Positions 24,370 to 31,466 of a stretch of 32,443 nt of DNA are shown in pieces. The DNA is from Nitrososphaerota archaeon (lineage in GTDB: Archaea > Thermoproteota > Nitrososphaeria > Nitrososphaerales > Gagatemarchaeaceae). Location: positions 1-32,443 of the forward strand of contig JAPCJS010000006.1 of NCBI GenBank assembly GCA_027886825.1, in the 5' to 3' direction. Position 1 is the first letter of the stretch. The number at the start of each line of letters is the position of its first letter. The notes under the pieces were generated by a model. That model did no database searches. It saw nothing but the letters and a program-made list of their open reading frames with translations, and was not told the origin of the DNA. The position numbers and the translations under genes are program-made.

Positions 24370-24386
24370 ATCGATCGCTCACTCAC

Positions 24387-24734
24387 TCATTTGCTCTTCT
24401 TAGTCGTCGTCGTTGTTGTTGTGTGTCCTACGAAGCTCACCTTGAACGACGGGGTTATCTTGGTCCCGTCAGGCAGCTTGTAGGTCTTTGTCGTGAAGGG
24501 ATTGGGTTTCCCCGATGCGCCTCTCAGGGCTGCGCTCAGCTCGGGGTCGAGCGTGACTCCCATCTTGGCGAGGGCTGCACCCGGGTTCGTGATGAACATC
24601 TGAGCGAGCGGTGGGTTCGAACTCAGCTGCTCGAGAATCTTTGCCTCCTGGCCCAGTAGCGCCGTAAGGCCCTTCTTGAGGTTAGGAGGAATCCGTCCTT
24701 CGACGTCCGTTGGAGTGCCACATGGGTTGTACAT
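24387..24734 (-). CDS. Small protein with leader-like helical domain and Thr-rich tail
   Basis: A 115-residue protein, first gene of the operon with 22081-24369. Residues 17-72 are helical and end in AQMFITNPGAALAKMGVTLDPELSAAL, a pattern (x-NP-x-x-AL-x-x-x-G-x-x-L) like the nitrile-hydratase-type leader domains of RiPP precursors and related small proteins. Residues 73-104 (GKPNPFTTKTYKLPDGTKITPSFKVSFVG) look like a beta hairpin. The end is HTTTTTTTKKSK, a run of seven Thr followed by Lys. No modifying enzyme is adjacent, so a RiPP role is a guess; an accessory or chaperone of the large partner is equally possible. The ATG at 24734 lies about 29 bases from a TATA box. Confidence 0.7.
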   Translation of the reverse strand: MYNPCGTPTDVEGRIPPNLKKGLTALLGQEAKILEQLSSNPPLAQMFITNPGAALAKMGVTLDPELSAALRGASGKPNPFTTKTYKLPDGTKITPSFKVSFVGHTTTTTTTKKSK

Positions 24735-24759
24735 GGTGGTCTTGATTATCAGTCGTATG

Positions 24760-24766
24760 ATATTTA
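24760..24766 (-). promoter_or_regulatory. TATA box for the two-gene operon
   Basis: Minus-strand GGTTAAATATC includes TTAAATA about 29 bases before the ATG at 24734, giving a nearly leaderless mRNA. Confidence 0.6.
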
Positions 24767-24788
24767 ACCGCCAGCCTGGAAAGGATCC

Positions 24789-25310
24789 TTACGAGATCAC
24801 GGCCTCTGCGACCACGACTGGCGAAAAGGTAGGAAGCGGCCAGGAGGACGGTGAAAAAGGCCGCTGTTGCCAATTGGTAGGGGGAACTCCGTACTCCTCC
24901 CCTGAAGTTGTGGTTGAAGAGCTTGACGTTGTGGGAGCGGCGGTGGTACCGGTGCCATACTCCAAGACCCTGCCGTGGCTGTAGTCCGCAACCCACAGGT
25001 TATTTCCAGTGTCGAACGCGAGGCCCTGAGGGTCGCGCAGCTTCGAGCCGGGCGACGTGCCATTGCCTGTGACGGTCTTCGGACCTACCATCTGAGTTAC
25101 AGCTTCGCACGTGGATAGAGGAGCCGCGCACTCCGACACCCCGTAGATCCCATCTGAGATCCAGAGGTTGCCGCTCGAGTCAAATGCGACGGCATGGACG
25201 TCCACCCCGGGCGAGGAGGCGTTCGAAACGGTCGTGAGGCTCGGCTGGCCGATCATCAGGCTGGCAGCTTCATCGGTCGAGAACGGGGCGCGGTATTCGA
25301 GGACTAGATC
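24789..25310 (-). pseudogene. Remnant of an NHL-repeat propeller protein
   Basis: Two NHL-type blades remain (HAVAFDSSGNLWISDGIYG, then DPQGLAFDTGNNLWVADYSHGRVLEYG), followed by a Thr/Ser-rich linker. Upstream, the frame reads LVLEYRAPFSTDEAASLMIG, the end of another blade, and runs directly into the stop of the DUF1801 gene, so the 5' part is missing and no start exists before the internal ATG at 25256. After the linker the frame reads a Pro/Ser-rich tail, while the neighbouring frame (24888-24823) encodes SSPYQLATAAFFTVLLAASYLFA and then RGRRGR, a typical C-terminal membrane anchor. So the gene is both 5'-truncated and frameshifted near 24895. Intact relatives would be secreted, membrane-anchored propellers. 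Confidence 0.75.
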
Positions 25311-25685
25311 TCACATCGAGTGTCTCCTGATCGCATCCCTGACCAGGTTCTTGATCAGGGATACGGGGATCGGCTCGTCCAGGGAGAACCTGAGGGCTGA
25401 TTTGGTCGTCTTGTACTCTGCCGCCTCTTCCTTGTGCTCTTCTATGACATGGGGGCGCATGTAGAAACCGATGCTATCCTTGTGAAGACCGAAATAGCAG
25501 AGCCGCGCCTCGATACCTACCTCGCCTCTGAAGCTGTAGAACGGCATCCCATAGCTGATGCTCTCGACGGCATCCGGCGCGACATCCCTAATCGCATCCC
25601 TGACCTCCCTGAGCCTTGGCTGCGCCACCCTAGGGGCGGCCGCTATGTATGAATCGACATCCTTTGCCGGTGTTTGCTTCTTCAT
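25311..25685 (-). CDS. DUF1801 family protein (YdhG-like)
   Basis: A 124-residue protein of the DUF1801 family, whose fold resembles frataxin/YdhG; it has no firm biochemical role. The family pattern is clear: DVDSYIAAAPRVAQPRLREVRDAIRD, VAPDAVESISYGMPFYSFRG, then CYFGLHKDSIGFYMRP and ALRFSLDEPIPVSLIKNLVRDAIRR. It is 10 bases after the DUF4287 gene and must share its transcript; these two families are commonly neighbours. It is soluble. Its stop codon is followed at once, in the same frame, by the NHL remnant. Confidence 0.9.
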   Translation of the reverse strand: MKKQTPAKDVDSYIAAAPRVAQPRLREVRDAIRDVAPDAVESISYGMPFYSFRGEVGIEARLCYFGLHKDSIGFYMRPHVIEEHKEEAAEYKTTKSALRFSLDEPIPVSLIKNLVRDAIRRHSM

Positions 25686-25695
25686 GATCTTCTTC

Positions 25696-25926
25696 TCACG
25701 CTGCCTTCCTGGCGTCTTCCGCCAGCTTCTTCTTGGCCAGTTCGGGGTCCTGTATGTACAGGATCATGGCGTTGGCGTGCCCGTGCCCCAGTCCGCATTC
25801 GGTCTTGAGCCACTTCAGGAGCTCGCCGTACTTCACGAGACCCTTCTCCTTCGCCATCTTCCGGTAGTCCTCAGGACTCTTTCCCGTCTTGGCCTGGATG
25901 TTGTCCAGATATGCCTTGTATGTCAT
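25696..25926 (-). CDS. DUF4287 domain protein
   Basis: A 76-residue protein made of one DUF4287 domain: YKAYLDNIQAKTGKSPEDYRKMAKEKGL, then KYGELLKWLKTECGLGHGHANAMILYI. The GLGHGHANA motif is the family mark. The function is unknown; it is predicted to be a small helical cytosolic protein. The ATG at 25926 is set by a TATA box 26 bases upstream (25948-25955), and the longer frame from 25992 runs through the promoter. It leads the DUF4287-DUF1801 pair. Confidence 0.88.
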   Translation of the reverse strand: MTYKAYLDNIQAKTGKSPEDYRKMAKEKGLVKYGELLKWLKTECGLGHGHANAMILYIQDPELAKKKLAEDARKAA

Positions 25927-25947
25927 GGTCAGAGTTGGCGGCGGGCG

Positions 25948-25955
25948 ATATAAAA
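25948..25955 (-). promoter_or_regulatory. TATA box for DUF4287-DUF1801
   Basis: Minus-strand TTTTATAT is centred 26 bases before the ATG at 25926. Confidence 0.6.
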
Positions 25956-26036
25956 TCGGTAACGTCCCCCCGGGAAGTCTTGTTAATATCAAGAGATTGC
26001 TCGCTGCTGGTCTTGCCGAGGCCGAAGCGAAACAAG

Positions 26037-26234
26037 ATGGAGATCAACAACGACATTCTCAGCGCCATCAGGGTGGGGCTGACCAATGGCGAGGATGGGC
26101 CACATCGGGGAGTTCAACAACTAGTGGTTAGCCGCTACAAGTGCCTCGATGGGCAGAATTCACGCCTCAACGAATCCATACTGAGGGAATACTCAAAAGC
26201 GCGCAAAAAGCACTTGGCCAGTAGCATCGATTGA
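26037..26234 (+). CDS. Possible small protein coupled to the CDF transporter
   Basis: A 65-residue frame starting MEINNDILSAIRVGL and ending in a basic helix (LREYSKARKKHLASSID). Its TGA overlaps the TTG start of the transporter gene as TTGA, which suggests coupled translation. A TTAATATC box at about 25984 would start the RNA some 25 bases before the ATG. No family was recognised. It could be a regulator or only a leader that feeds ribosomes to the transporter. Confidence 0.45.
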   Translation: MEINNDILSAIRVGLTNGEDGPHRGVQQLVVSRYKCLDGQNSRLNESILREYSKARKKHLASSID

Positions 26235-27121
26235 CGCAGAATCAAAAGATTCTACGGGACGGAGAGAGAATCGCAAAGGCCTCGTTTTTCACACTCCTTG
26301 GGATAGGATTAGCAGAACTCTTGGCAGGGTTTCTCAGCCACAGCCTCACGCTCACGACCGATGGCGCTGACTCGCTGTCGGACGCCCTCATCTCCCTGAT
26401 AGTCTGGGCAGGGCTAAGGATCTCGAAGAAATCCCCTGACGATAGGTTTCACTTTGGGTACCTCAGGGTGGAGAGCTTCGCTGCTCTGATCGCCTCGCTG
26501 GGCATGGTCGTCGTCGCAACCGCATTCATCTACTTCGCCTACCTGCGGCTCCTGAGCCCGAGGGAGATATCGTACCCCACGCTCGTCCTTGGTGTGCTCC
26601 TCCTTGCAGGCCTCATATCACTGTACAGGGCGCTCCAGATGAGGCGGATGGCGAGGTCAAGCAATCTGCTCTCGCTCAAGACCGATGCGTACAATTCCGT
26701 CAAAGATGCGACCGCTTCCTTCATCGGTTTCGGGACGGTCCTCACGCTGGTGCTCGTGAACCTCCCGATACTCGACGCAATCGGCAGCATGATCATCGGC
26801 GCATACATCTATACTGTGGCCTACATCTCCATACGCGAGTCCTCCTTCGTCCTGCTCGACGCCTTCAACAGTCCTGAAGTAGTTGAAAAGATCAGGCAGA
26901 TCATCGAGGGAGGATATGGAGCGAGGGTGGACCACGTCAAGCTGAGGAGGGTGGGCCCTCTCATCGAGGGGATAATTAATGTCGTCGCGGATGGCAAGAT
27001 GACTCTCGACGAGATAAGCGAGGTAAGGATGAAGATGAAGACTGACCTGAGCAGAGAGATCGATGGACTCGGAAGGCTGACGATAGCTTTTCACACCAGC
27101 AAGGAGAAGGACGTTCTTTGA
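26231..27121 (+). CDS. Cation diffusion facilitator (CDF) metal efflux transporter
   Basis: A 296-residue membrane transporter that exports divalent metal in exchange for protons. Six helices are predicted in residues 17-215, then a soluble C-terminal domain (residues 216-296) of the CDF metallochaperone-like fold. The metal site in TM2 is D47-x-x-x-D51 (TDGADSLSD) and in TM5 N155-x-x-x-D159 (DAYNSVKDA). Zinc members normally have His at one of these positions; the all-acidic/Asn set points to manganese or iron, though this is inference. The start is TTG, overlapping the upstream small frame's stop. A hairpin at 27177-27192 may end the transcript. Confidence 0.92.
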   Translation: MTQNQKILRDGERIAKASFFTLLGIGLAELLAGFLSHSLTLTTDGADSLSDALISLIVWAGLRISKKSPDDRFHFGYLRVESFAALIASLGMVVVATAFIYFAYLRLLSPREISYPTLVLGVLLLAGLISLYRALQMRRMARSSNLLSLKTDAYNSVKDATASFIGFGTVLTLVLVNLPILDAIGSMIIGAYIYTVAYISIRESSFVLLDAFNSPEVVEKIRQIIEGGYGARVDHVKLRRVGPLIEGIINVVADGKMTLDEISEVRMKMKTDLSREIDGLGRLTIAFHTSKEKDVL

Positions 27122-27176
27122 CAGACAGTACGTAAGATAAGCCCCGTCTTCATGGAGTGTCCTGGTGATCGGCGAC

Positions 27177-27192
27177 CGGTGACTCCTCACCG
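27177..27192. terminator. Possible hairpin terminator after the CDF gene
   Basis: CGGTGA and TCACCG pair around CTCC. No T-run follows, so support is weak. The rest of 27122-27410 shows no gene. Confidence 0.3.
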
Positions 27193-27410
27193 ATCGCAGG
27201 GCAATCTGCCTGGTGGGCCTTCCAAACTTCTGGAAGACGCCTGAAGCACGAGGGATTCGCTCGTTTACCACTGAATGGACAGTGAGGCAGGTATCAACGA
27301 TATCCTGGTACCTTGCAGAACGGGAACCACGGTGCGACCATCGCCTCTTGTCTTCTTGCGATCTCTAATTCGTGCTTACGATTTTGGCGCGTGACAGTGA
27401 CCCGGACGGC

Positions 27411-28157
27411 TCACTTCCACTTCGTGAGTATCTCTTCCCTCTTGAAAGTGGCTGTGCTCAGGTAGAAGAGAAGCAGATCGGCCACCAGGAAGATGCCGGA
27501 CATGATGAGCAGGTTGATTATGCTGAATTCAATCACGCCGATCTCGGTCATCACGTAGATGATGATGAAGGGGAAGAACAAGACACCGGTGAATTGCTGC
27601 ACACTTCTAATGTCATTGGCGCGTGCCGATAGGATGACGGTCAATTCGATGGAGAGTATGCTCGCGAGGGGTGCGAGCAGTAGGAGGATCACTCCGAAGC
27701 TCCAGTTGGGATAGTAGAGATACCCCAGCCCGGGATAGGTGACTACGTCCATCAGGACCATGTAGACTATCGAGCTAGCATAGATCGCTGCAATCGGAGG
27801 CAGGAATGAGGCGATGCATTTTCCCAGCAGTATCTCACTGTCTGTCATCGGTGTCGCGAGAAGAGGTTCCAGGCTCTTCTGGATCTTCTCGCCGACTATG
27901 CTGTACGAAGCGATGCCACTGGGAAGGCTTGCAGCTCCGATCACAAACCAAAACGAGAACGCATTCAGAAACGGGGCAACAGATGCGGACACGACTCCTG
28001 GACCAGCAACGCTTTCGATTGCAACGAGAACTCCGGGAAATCCCACGGCAATCCCAAGTGGGAATAATATCGTGGCATAGATGACCCCCTTCCTCTTCCT
28101 GAAGGTCTTGAACTCCTTCGACGCGACCGACCAGGCGTTCTGCAGGTCCAACTCCAT
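27411..28157 (-). CDS. ABC-2 type permease (NatB-like)
   Basis: A 248-residue permease, membrane half of an ABC exporter with the ATPase at 28157-29077. It has six predicted helices: one near the start (GVIYATILFPLGIAVGFPGVLVA), then SFWFVIGAASLPSGIASYSIV, and four more towards the end. The cytosolic loop VGEKIQKSLEPLLATPMTDSEILLGKCIASF is the classic NatB/ABC-2 motif that contacts the ATPase. NatAB exports sodium, but related pairs move drugs or lipids, so the cargo is open. The ATG at 28157 overlaps the ATPase stop as TGATG. Confidence 0.9.
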   Translation of the reverse strand: MELDLQNAWSVASKEFKTFRKRKGVIYATILFPLGIAVGFPGVLVAIESVAGPGVVSASVAPFLNAFSFWFVIGAASLPSGIASYSIVGEKIQKSLEPLLATPMTDSEILLGKCIASFLPPIAAIYASSIVYMVLMDVVTYPGLGYLYYPNWSFGVILLLLAPLASILSIELTVILSARANDIRSVQQFTGVLFFPFIIIYVMTEIGVIEFSIINLLIMSGIFLVADLLLFYLSTATFKREEILTKWK

Positions 28158-29077
28158 CACTCGCTCCTGACCAACTTCAGGTACACATCCTCCAGTGTCG
28201 AGCTTGCTTCGGTGACGAACTGGATGCGACCCCCGGCGGCGCCGATCGCACTCATAATGTCAGGATTCTCCTTCTCAGGATTGCCCACTCCGATGATGAG
28301 CTTGTTGCCTTCATCCACTTCGACACCACCGGTCGCGACTTTCTTGACTGCGGATATTATGGCGTCGTTGACGCGCTCGAGCTGGACAACGGTCTTCCTT
28401 CCGCTCACCGACCGCTCGAGTTCGGCGGGTGTGCCCAGCGCCATCAGCCTGGTGTTCAGAATGGCGATCCTGTCGCAGATCCTCTGCGCCTCATCGAGGT
28501 TGTGTGTGTTGAGGAAGATCGTCTTCTTCTGCTTCTTCATGTCGAGGATGAACCCCCTGATCGTCTTCGACGCTTCAGGGTCGAGGTTGGCCGTGGGCTC
28601 ATCCATGAAGAGAACCTTGGGGTCGTGAATCAATGCGCGGGCTATGGCAAGTTTCTGCTTCATTCCCTTGGAGAAGGTTCCTGCCGCCAGATCCTTCTTA
28701 TCCCACAATCCCAACAGCTTGAGAAAATATTCTATCCTTTCCTTCCTCTTTGACTCGTCGACCTTGTAGTATCTTCCATAAAGGTCCAGGTTCTCGTACG
28801 CGCTGAGCTCCTCGTATAGACCGACGTTGTCGGGGACCAGCCCGATCATTCCCCTGATCTTTGGCTGGTCTGCCTTGTTTCCAATCTCATAGTCGCCTAT
28901 CTTGGCGGTGCCGCTCGTCTTCGATATCAGACACGCCAGCATGCGTATGGTGGTGGTCTTCCCGGCGCCATTGGGACCGAGAAAACCAAAAACTTCGCCT
29001 TCATCCACGTGGAGCGTAAGGTTGTCAACCGCCGTCAGATCGCCGAACCTTCTTGTGAGATTCTCGGCGTCTATCAA
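28157..29077 (-). CDS. ABC transporter ATPase (NatA-like)
   Basis: A 306-residue ATPase that drives the adjacent permease. Walker A is GPNGAGKTT (K40), the signature is FSKGMKQKLAIARAL (residues 135-149), Walker B is VLFMDEPTANLDP (E160), and the switch His is H192 (NTHNLDE). The Q-loop reads LVPDNVGLY, with Asp where Gln is usual, as in some archaeal relatives. The C-terminal 90 residues form the DUF4162-like domain common in NatA-type exporters. The start is TTG at 29077, overlapped by the stop of a 14-codon frame (29074-29118) as TTGA, so translation is probably coupled to that leader. Confidence 0.93.
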   Translation of the reverse strand: MIDAENLTRRFGDLTAVDNLTLHVDEGEVFGFLGPNGAGKTTTIRMLACLISKTSGTAKIGDYEIGNKADQPKIRGMIGLVPDNVGLYEELSAYENLDLYGRYYKVDESKRKERIEYFLKLLGLWDKKDLAAGTFSKGMKQKLAIARALIHDPKVLFMDEPTANLDPEASKTIRGFILDMKKQKKTIFLNTHNLDEAQRICDRIAILNTRLMALGTPAELERSVSGRKTVVQLERVNDAIISAVKKVATGGVEVDEGNKLIIGVGNPEKENPDIMSAIGAAGGRIQFVTEASSTLEDVYLKLVRSE

Positions 29078-29118
29078 GTTGGGACAGACCCCATCGCATT
29101 CTCCATCTCTTCGGTCAT
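29074..29118 (-). CDS. Possible 14-residue leader peptide of the ABC operon
   Basis: The frame reads MTEEMENAMGSVPT and its TGA overlaps the TTG start of the ATPase gene. The same TTGA arrangement is seen at 26231. It may let ribosomes reach a weak TTG start. Whether the peptide itself matters is unknown. Confidence 0.35.
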   Translation of the reverse strand: MTEEMENAMGSVPT

Positions 29119-29435
29119 GAGTCTTCCGCCGGTCGACTTCAACTGTTCACTCAATAATAATAATGACCACCTATGATAAACCACCATAGGGACGACTGCG
29201 GGACCAGTGAAATCATAGCGTATGCCATGTTGAAGGTCCACCATGGACTGGTCAGGGCGTTTGGCGACGTGGACAATTTAGAGTATTCGTTACTGACAAA
29301 AAGCTTGCAAATATGACAGGTCTCGGACGAGGGCGTGGCGGTCATGAGAGGGACGTAGAGGACTCGAGGTCCACTGGAAGAGGCCAAGAGCGGGGTACCT
29401 CAACCTCTAGAGAGGCTTGAGGTGGCTTGATAGCT
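29119..29435. other. Intergenic stretch with one possible small frame
   Basis: About 320 bases. AT-rich repeats (AATAATAATAAT near 29153-29164) probably hold promoters. A plus-strand frame of 47 codons (29173-29316; MINHHRDDCGTSEII at its start) is possible but matches no family I know. Nothing else was recognised. Confidence 0.35.
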
Positions 29436-29565
29436 GTAAGACCGTTGACTTCCAAGGTCATTGTCTTTGTAAATGCGACGCGGGATGGCGTCATGCAGGG
29501 ACCGGCACGCCCCGACCAGGACACCCGTGGGGGTTTCAAGCATGGCGGTTGGGCGGCACCCTAGG
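29436..29565 (+). pseudogene. Truncated second copy of the DHFR-family gene start
   Basis: About 130 bases closely match the start of the DHFR-family gene at 20114-20245, without gaps except the one base missing in that copy. It reads SKVIVFVNATRDGVMQGPAR, then PDQDTRGGFKHGGWAAP and a TAG where the other copy has TAC. Homology stops just past this point. The start codon is TTG rather than ATG, and no TATA box precedes it. So this is a fragment left by duplication or recombination. Confidence 0.85.
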
Positions 29566-29568
29566 CCT

Positions 29569-30015
29569 TTACCTGGATTCTGCCTTGTAGTCTTTTTCGA
29601 GCGCGGCTATGAATTGGTCCCACGCCTTGTTGGTGCCGTCGGTCTGCTCCCTTATCGTCGGTATCTTTGCGATGTCCTTCCAGGTCTCCTTGAAGACCAT
29701 GTCGATCCTCGTCTTGTTCTTGCCGAGGCTCTTTAGCCGGTACTCCCCGGTCTCGTAGTCCTCTTCGCCGAACTGCTCGAGGGACCATGCGTTCGGCGGG
29801 TTCAGCGTGACGTAGCTGACGGCCACCTTCTCCTTTCCGTCCGCGCCCTCGTAGATCATGACGTAGACCGCCCGCTTCTTCGTCTTCTCGACTATCCTCT
29901 TCTGGGCGCTGGAGCCCGTAAGCTTCGAATCGTCCTCGCGGAAATCGGTGCACCATTCGTACGCGTAGCGCAGGGGAGCATTAATTACCTTCGAGAACCT
30001 CGTGGTGTCTACCAT
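29569..30015 (-). CDS. SRPBCC (START/Bet v 1-fold) protein
   Basis: A 148-residue single-domain protein of the SRPBCC fold, which binds a hydrophobic ligand in a deep pocket. It opens with FSKVINAPLRYAYEWCTDFREDD, the usual first strand and helix pair, and ends with a long helix GTNKAWDQFIAALEKDYKAE. The middle (SYVTLNPPNAWSLEQFG, then ETGEYRLKSLGKNKTRIDMVFKETW) is the curved sheet. The ATG at 30015 is set by a TATA box 26 bases upstream (30037-30045), rejecting the frame from 30063. Its stop lies four bases from the DHFR fragment. The ligand is unknown. Confidence 0.88.
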   Translation of the reverse strand: MVDTTRFSKVINAPLRYAYEWCTDFREDDSKLTGSSAQKRIVEKTKKRAVYVMIYEGADGKEKVAVSYVTLNPPNAWSLEQFGEEDYETGEYRLKSLGKNKTRIDMVFKETWKDIAKIPTIREQTDGTNKAWDQFIAALEKDYKAESR

Positions 30016-30036
30016 GGCTTCCTGAAGCCTGCATGT

Positions 30037-30045
30037 CTTATTTAG
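30037..30045 (-). promoter_or_regulatory. TATA box for the SRPBCC gene
   Basis: Minus-strand CTAAATAAG is centred 26 bases before the ATG at 30015. Confidence 0.6.
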
Positions 30046-30185
30046 CCTAGCAAGGGCAGACATGGTCAGCTCCGCTGCAGGGGCGATGGTGTCGGAGGAC
30101 GGACCTTGTGCAACCCCGCAGGTCTATGGATAGGCCGGCTCGCAAAGGCTATGCACTGGTCTCGTCGTAGGGAGGTGGCCCCGCA

Positions 30186-30941
30186 ATGGAATCCGGTCAT
30201 GCCGCTGTCAACGGAGTTCAGGTCTATTACGAGCTACATGGCCACGCAGGCTCGTCGGGACGCACGCCTCTGGTACTCCTGCACGGAGGTGGCGACACCA
30301 TCGGCACATCGTTCCATTGGATCGTGCCCGAACTTGCGAAGATCCGCCAGGTCGTGGCGTTCGAAAGGGAAGGCTACGGCCGCACAGAGGACGTCCGGAA
30401 TCTTCCCTTCATCTTCGAGCAGTCGGCTGATGACACGGTAGCCCTGCTGGAACGCCTCGGCATGTCGCACGCGGACTTTTTCGGCTTTAGCAATGGTGGG
30501 ACGATAGCGCTTCAGATCGCCATCCGTCACCCTGAGGTGACCCGAAGACTCGTCGTTGCCTCGGGTTTCTTCAGCCGTGACGGTGCTGACCCTGCGTTCT
30601 GGAAGGGTTTCGAATCAGCGACTCTGGACACGATGCCGAAGGTACTGCGCGATACCTACCTGAAAGTAGCCCCAAAGCCGGAGAACCTGCAGCTCATGTT
30701 CGACAAGTCGGTCCAGCTGATGAAGAACTTCAGAGACATCCCGGTGGAGGCTATCCGCAGGATTACTGCGCCGACGCTGGTCGCGTGCGGCGACTCCGAC
30801 GTTGTGAGGCCCGAACACGCGGTCGAGCTCTTCCGTCTTCTGCCGCATGCACAGCTGGCGATACTCCCCGGGACGGACCACATGAACGTGACGAACCGGG
30901 TATCGTGGCTGGCACCGATGATCGATGCGTTCCTGGGTTAG
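30186..30941 (+). CDS. Alpha/beta hydrolase
   Basis: A 251-residue hydrolase with a full catalytic set: oxyanion region LVLLHGGGDT, nucleophile elbow GFSNGG (S102), acid in CGDSDVVRPEH (D205 or D203) and H232 in GTDHMNV. It resembles the haloperoxidase/menH-like soluble group; the substrate is open. There is no signal peptide. A GGAGGTG site lies about 10 bases before the ATG, so this message has a leader. The structured palindromic element at 30942-31012 starts right after its stop codon. Confidence 0.92.
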   Translation: MESGHAAVNGVQVYYELHGHAGSSGRTPLVLLHGGGDTIGTSFHWIVPELAKIRQVVAFEREGYGRTEDVRNLPFIFEQSADDTVALLERLGMSHADFFGFSNGGTIALQIAIRHPEVTRRLVVASGFFSRDGADPAFWKGFESATLDTMPKVLRDTYLKVAPKPENLQLMFDKSVQLMKNFRDIPVEAIRRITAPTLVACGDSDVVRPEHAVELFRLLPHAQLAILPGTDHMNVTNRVSWLAPMIDAFLG

Positions 30942-31012
30942 CCGCTATCTATACTTCGACATCTAGGAGACATGTAGAAGTTGACTTCTATGTCAACGCC
31001 AATTTCTAGCGG
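30942..31012. repeat. Structured palindromic element, copy 2
   Basis: CCGCTA (30942-30947) pairs with TAGCGG (31007-31012). Inside lie the shared core CTTCGACATCTAGGAGACAT (30954-30973) and the palindrome TAGAAGT/ACTTCTA (30975-30990), extended by GACAT and ATGTC. The order of the inner parts is reversed relative to copy 1 at 20754-20820. It sits between convergent genes. Confidence 0.55.
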
Positions 31013-31031
31013 GGCGTAGCCAGCTCATAAC

Positions 31032-31466
31032 CTAATCCACGAGCCCTCCGCATGATGCATTCACGGGCGTCACCGTGATGGCGCTAGCGTAGTCCGATGC
31101 CACTAGCACGGCCGCGTTGGCCACCTCCGCCATGCGCGGAGAGCGCTTCATGGCGGTGTGCTCAGCTTCGGCTCTCTCCACAGCTTCCTTCGTCGTTCCC
31201 CTTACCTCGGCGAGGCGCTGGTAGACCTCCTGCAGCACCGGGTTCTCCGGTGTGGCCCCAGTCCTCAGGCAGACGACCCTTACCCCTGAGGGGCCGACCT
31301 CAACGGCGAGCTGTTTGAGAAGTGTCTCGATCGCGCCGCACCCTACTGAGAAGCCGCCAGTCTCTGCCTGGGGAAATCTGCCCGTATTAGCCGTCAGTCC
31401 AATTACGACGCAGCTCCTCTGTTTCTGCATGATCCCCGCGGCGGCCCAGTGACCAAAAACCAGAAC
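31032..31466 (-). pseudogene. 5'-truncated short-chain dehydrogenase remnant
   Basis: Only the second half of an SDR remains: VLVFGHWAAAGIMQKQRSCVVIGLTANTGRF, a core helix (ETLLKQLAVEVGPSGVRVVCLRTGA) and the C-terminal AEVANAAVLVASDYASAITVTPVNASCGG. The N-terminal cofactor motif (TGxxxGIG) is absent. The catalytic Y-x-x-x-K helix reads FSVGC, so both Tyr and Lys are gone. The frame is open up to the stop of the GyrI-like gene, which directly precedes it in the same frame. The first ATG is at 31430. It is almost certainly inactive as an SDR. Confidence 0.8.

Noticed and set aside
23473-24483. Plus-strand frame of 336 codons opposite the large protein
   Set aside because: Same shadow pattern; the minus-strand gene has promoter and terminator.
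29151-29387. Minus-strand frame of 78 codons upstream of the ABC genes
   Set aside because: Composition is not protein-like and the frame ends in the AT-rich promoter repeats; no family or start signal fits.
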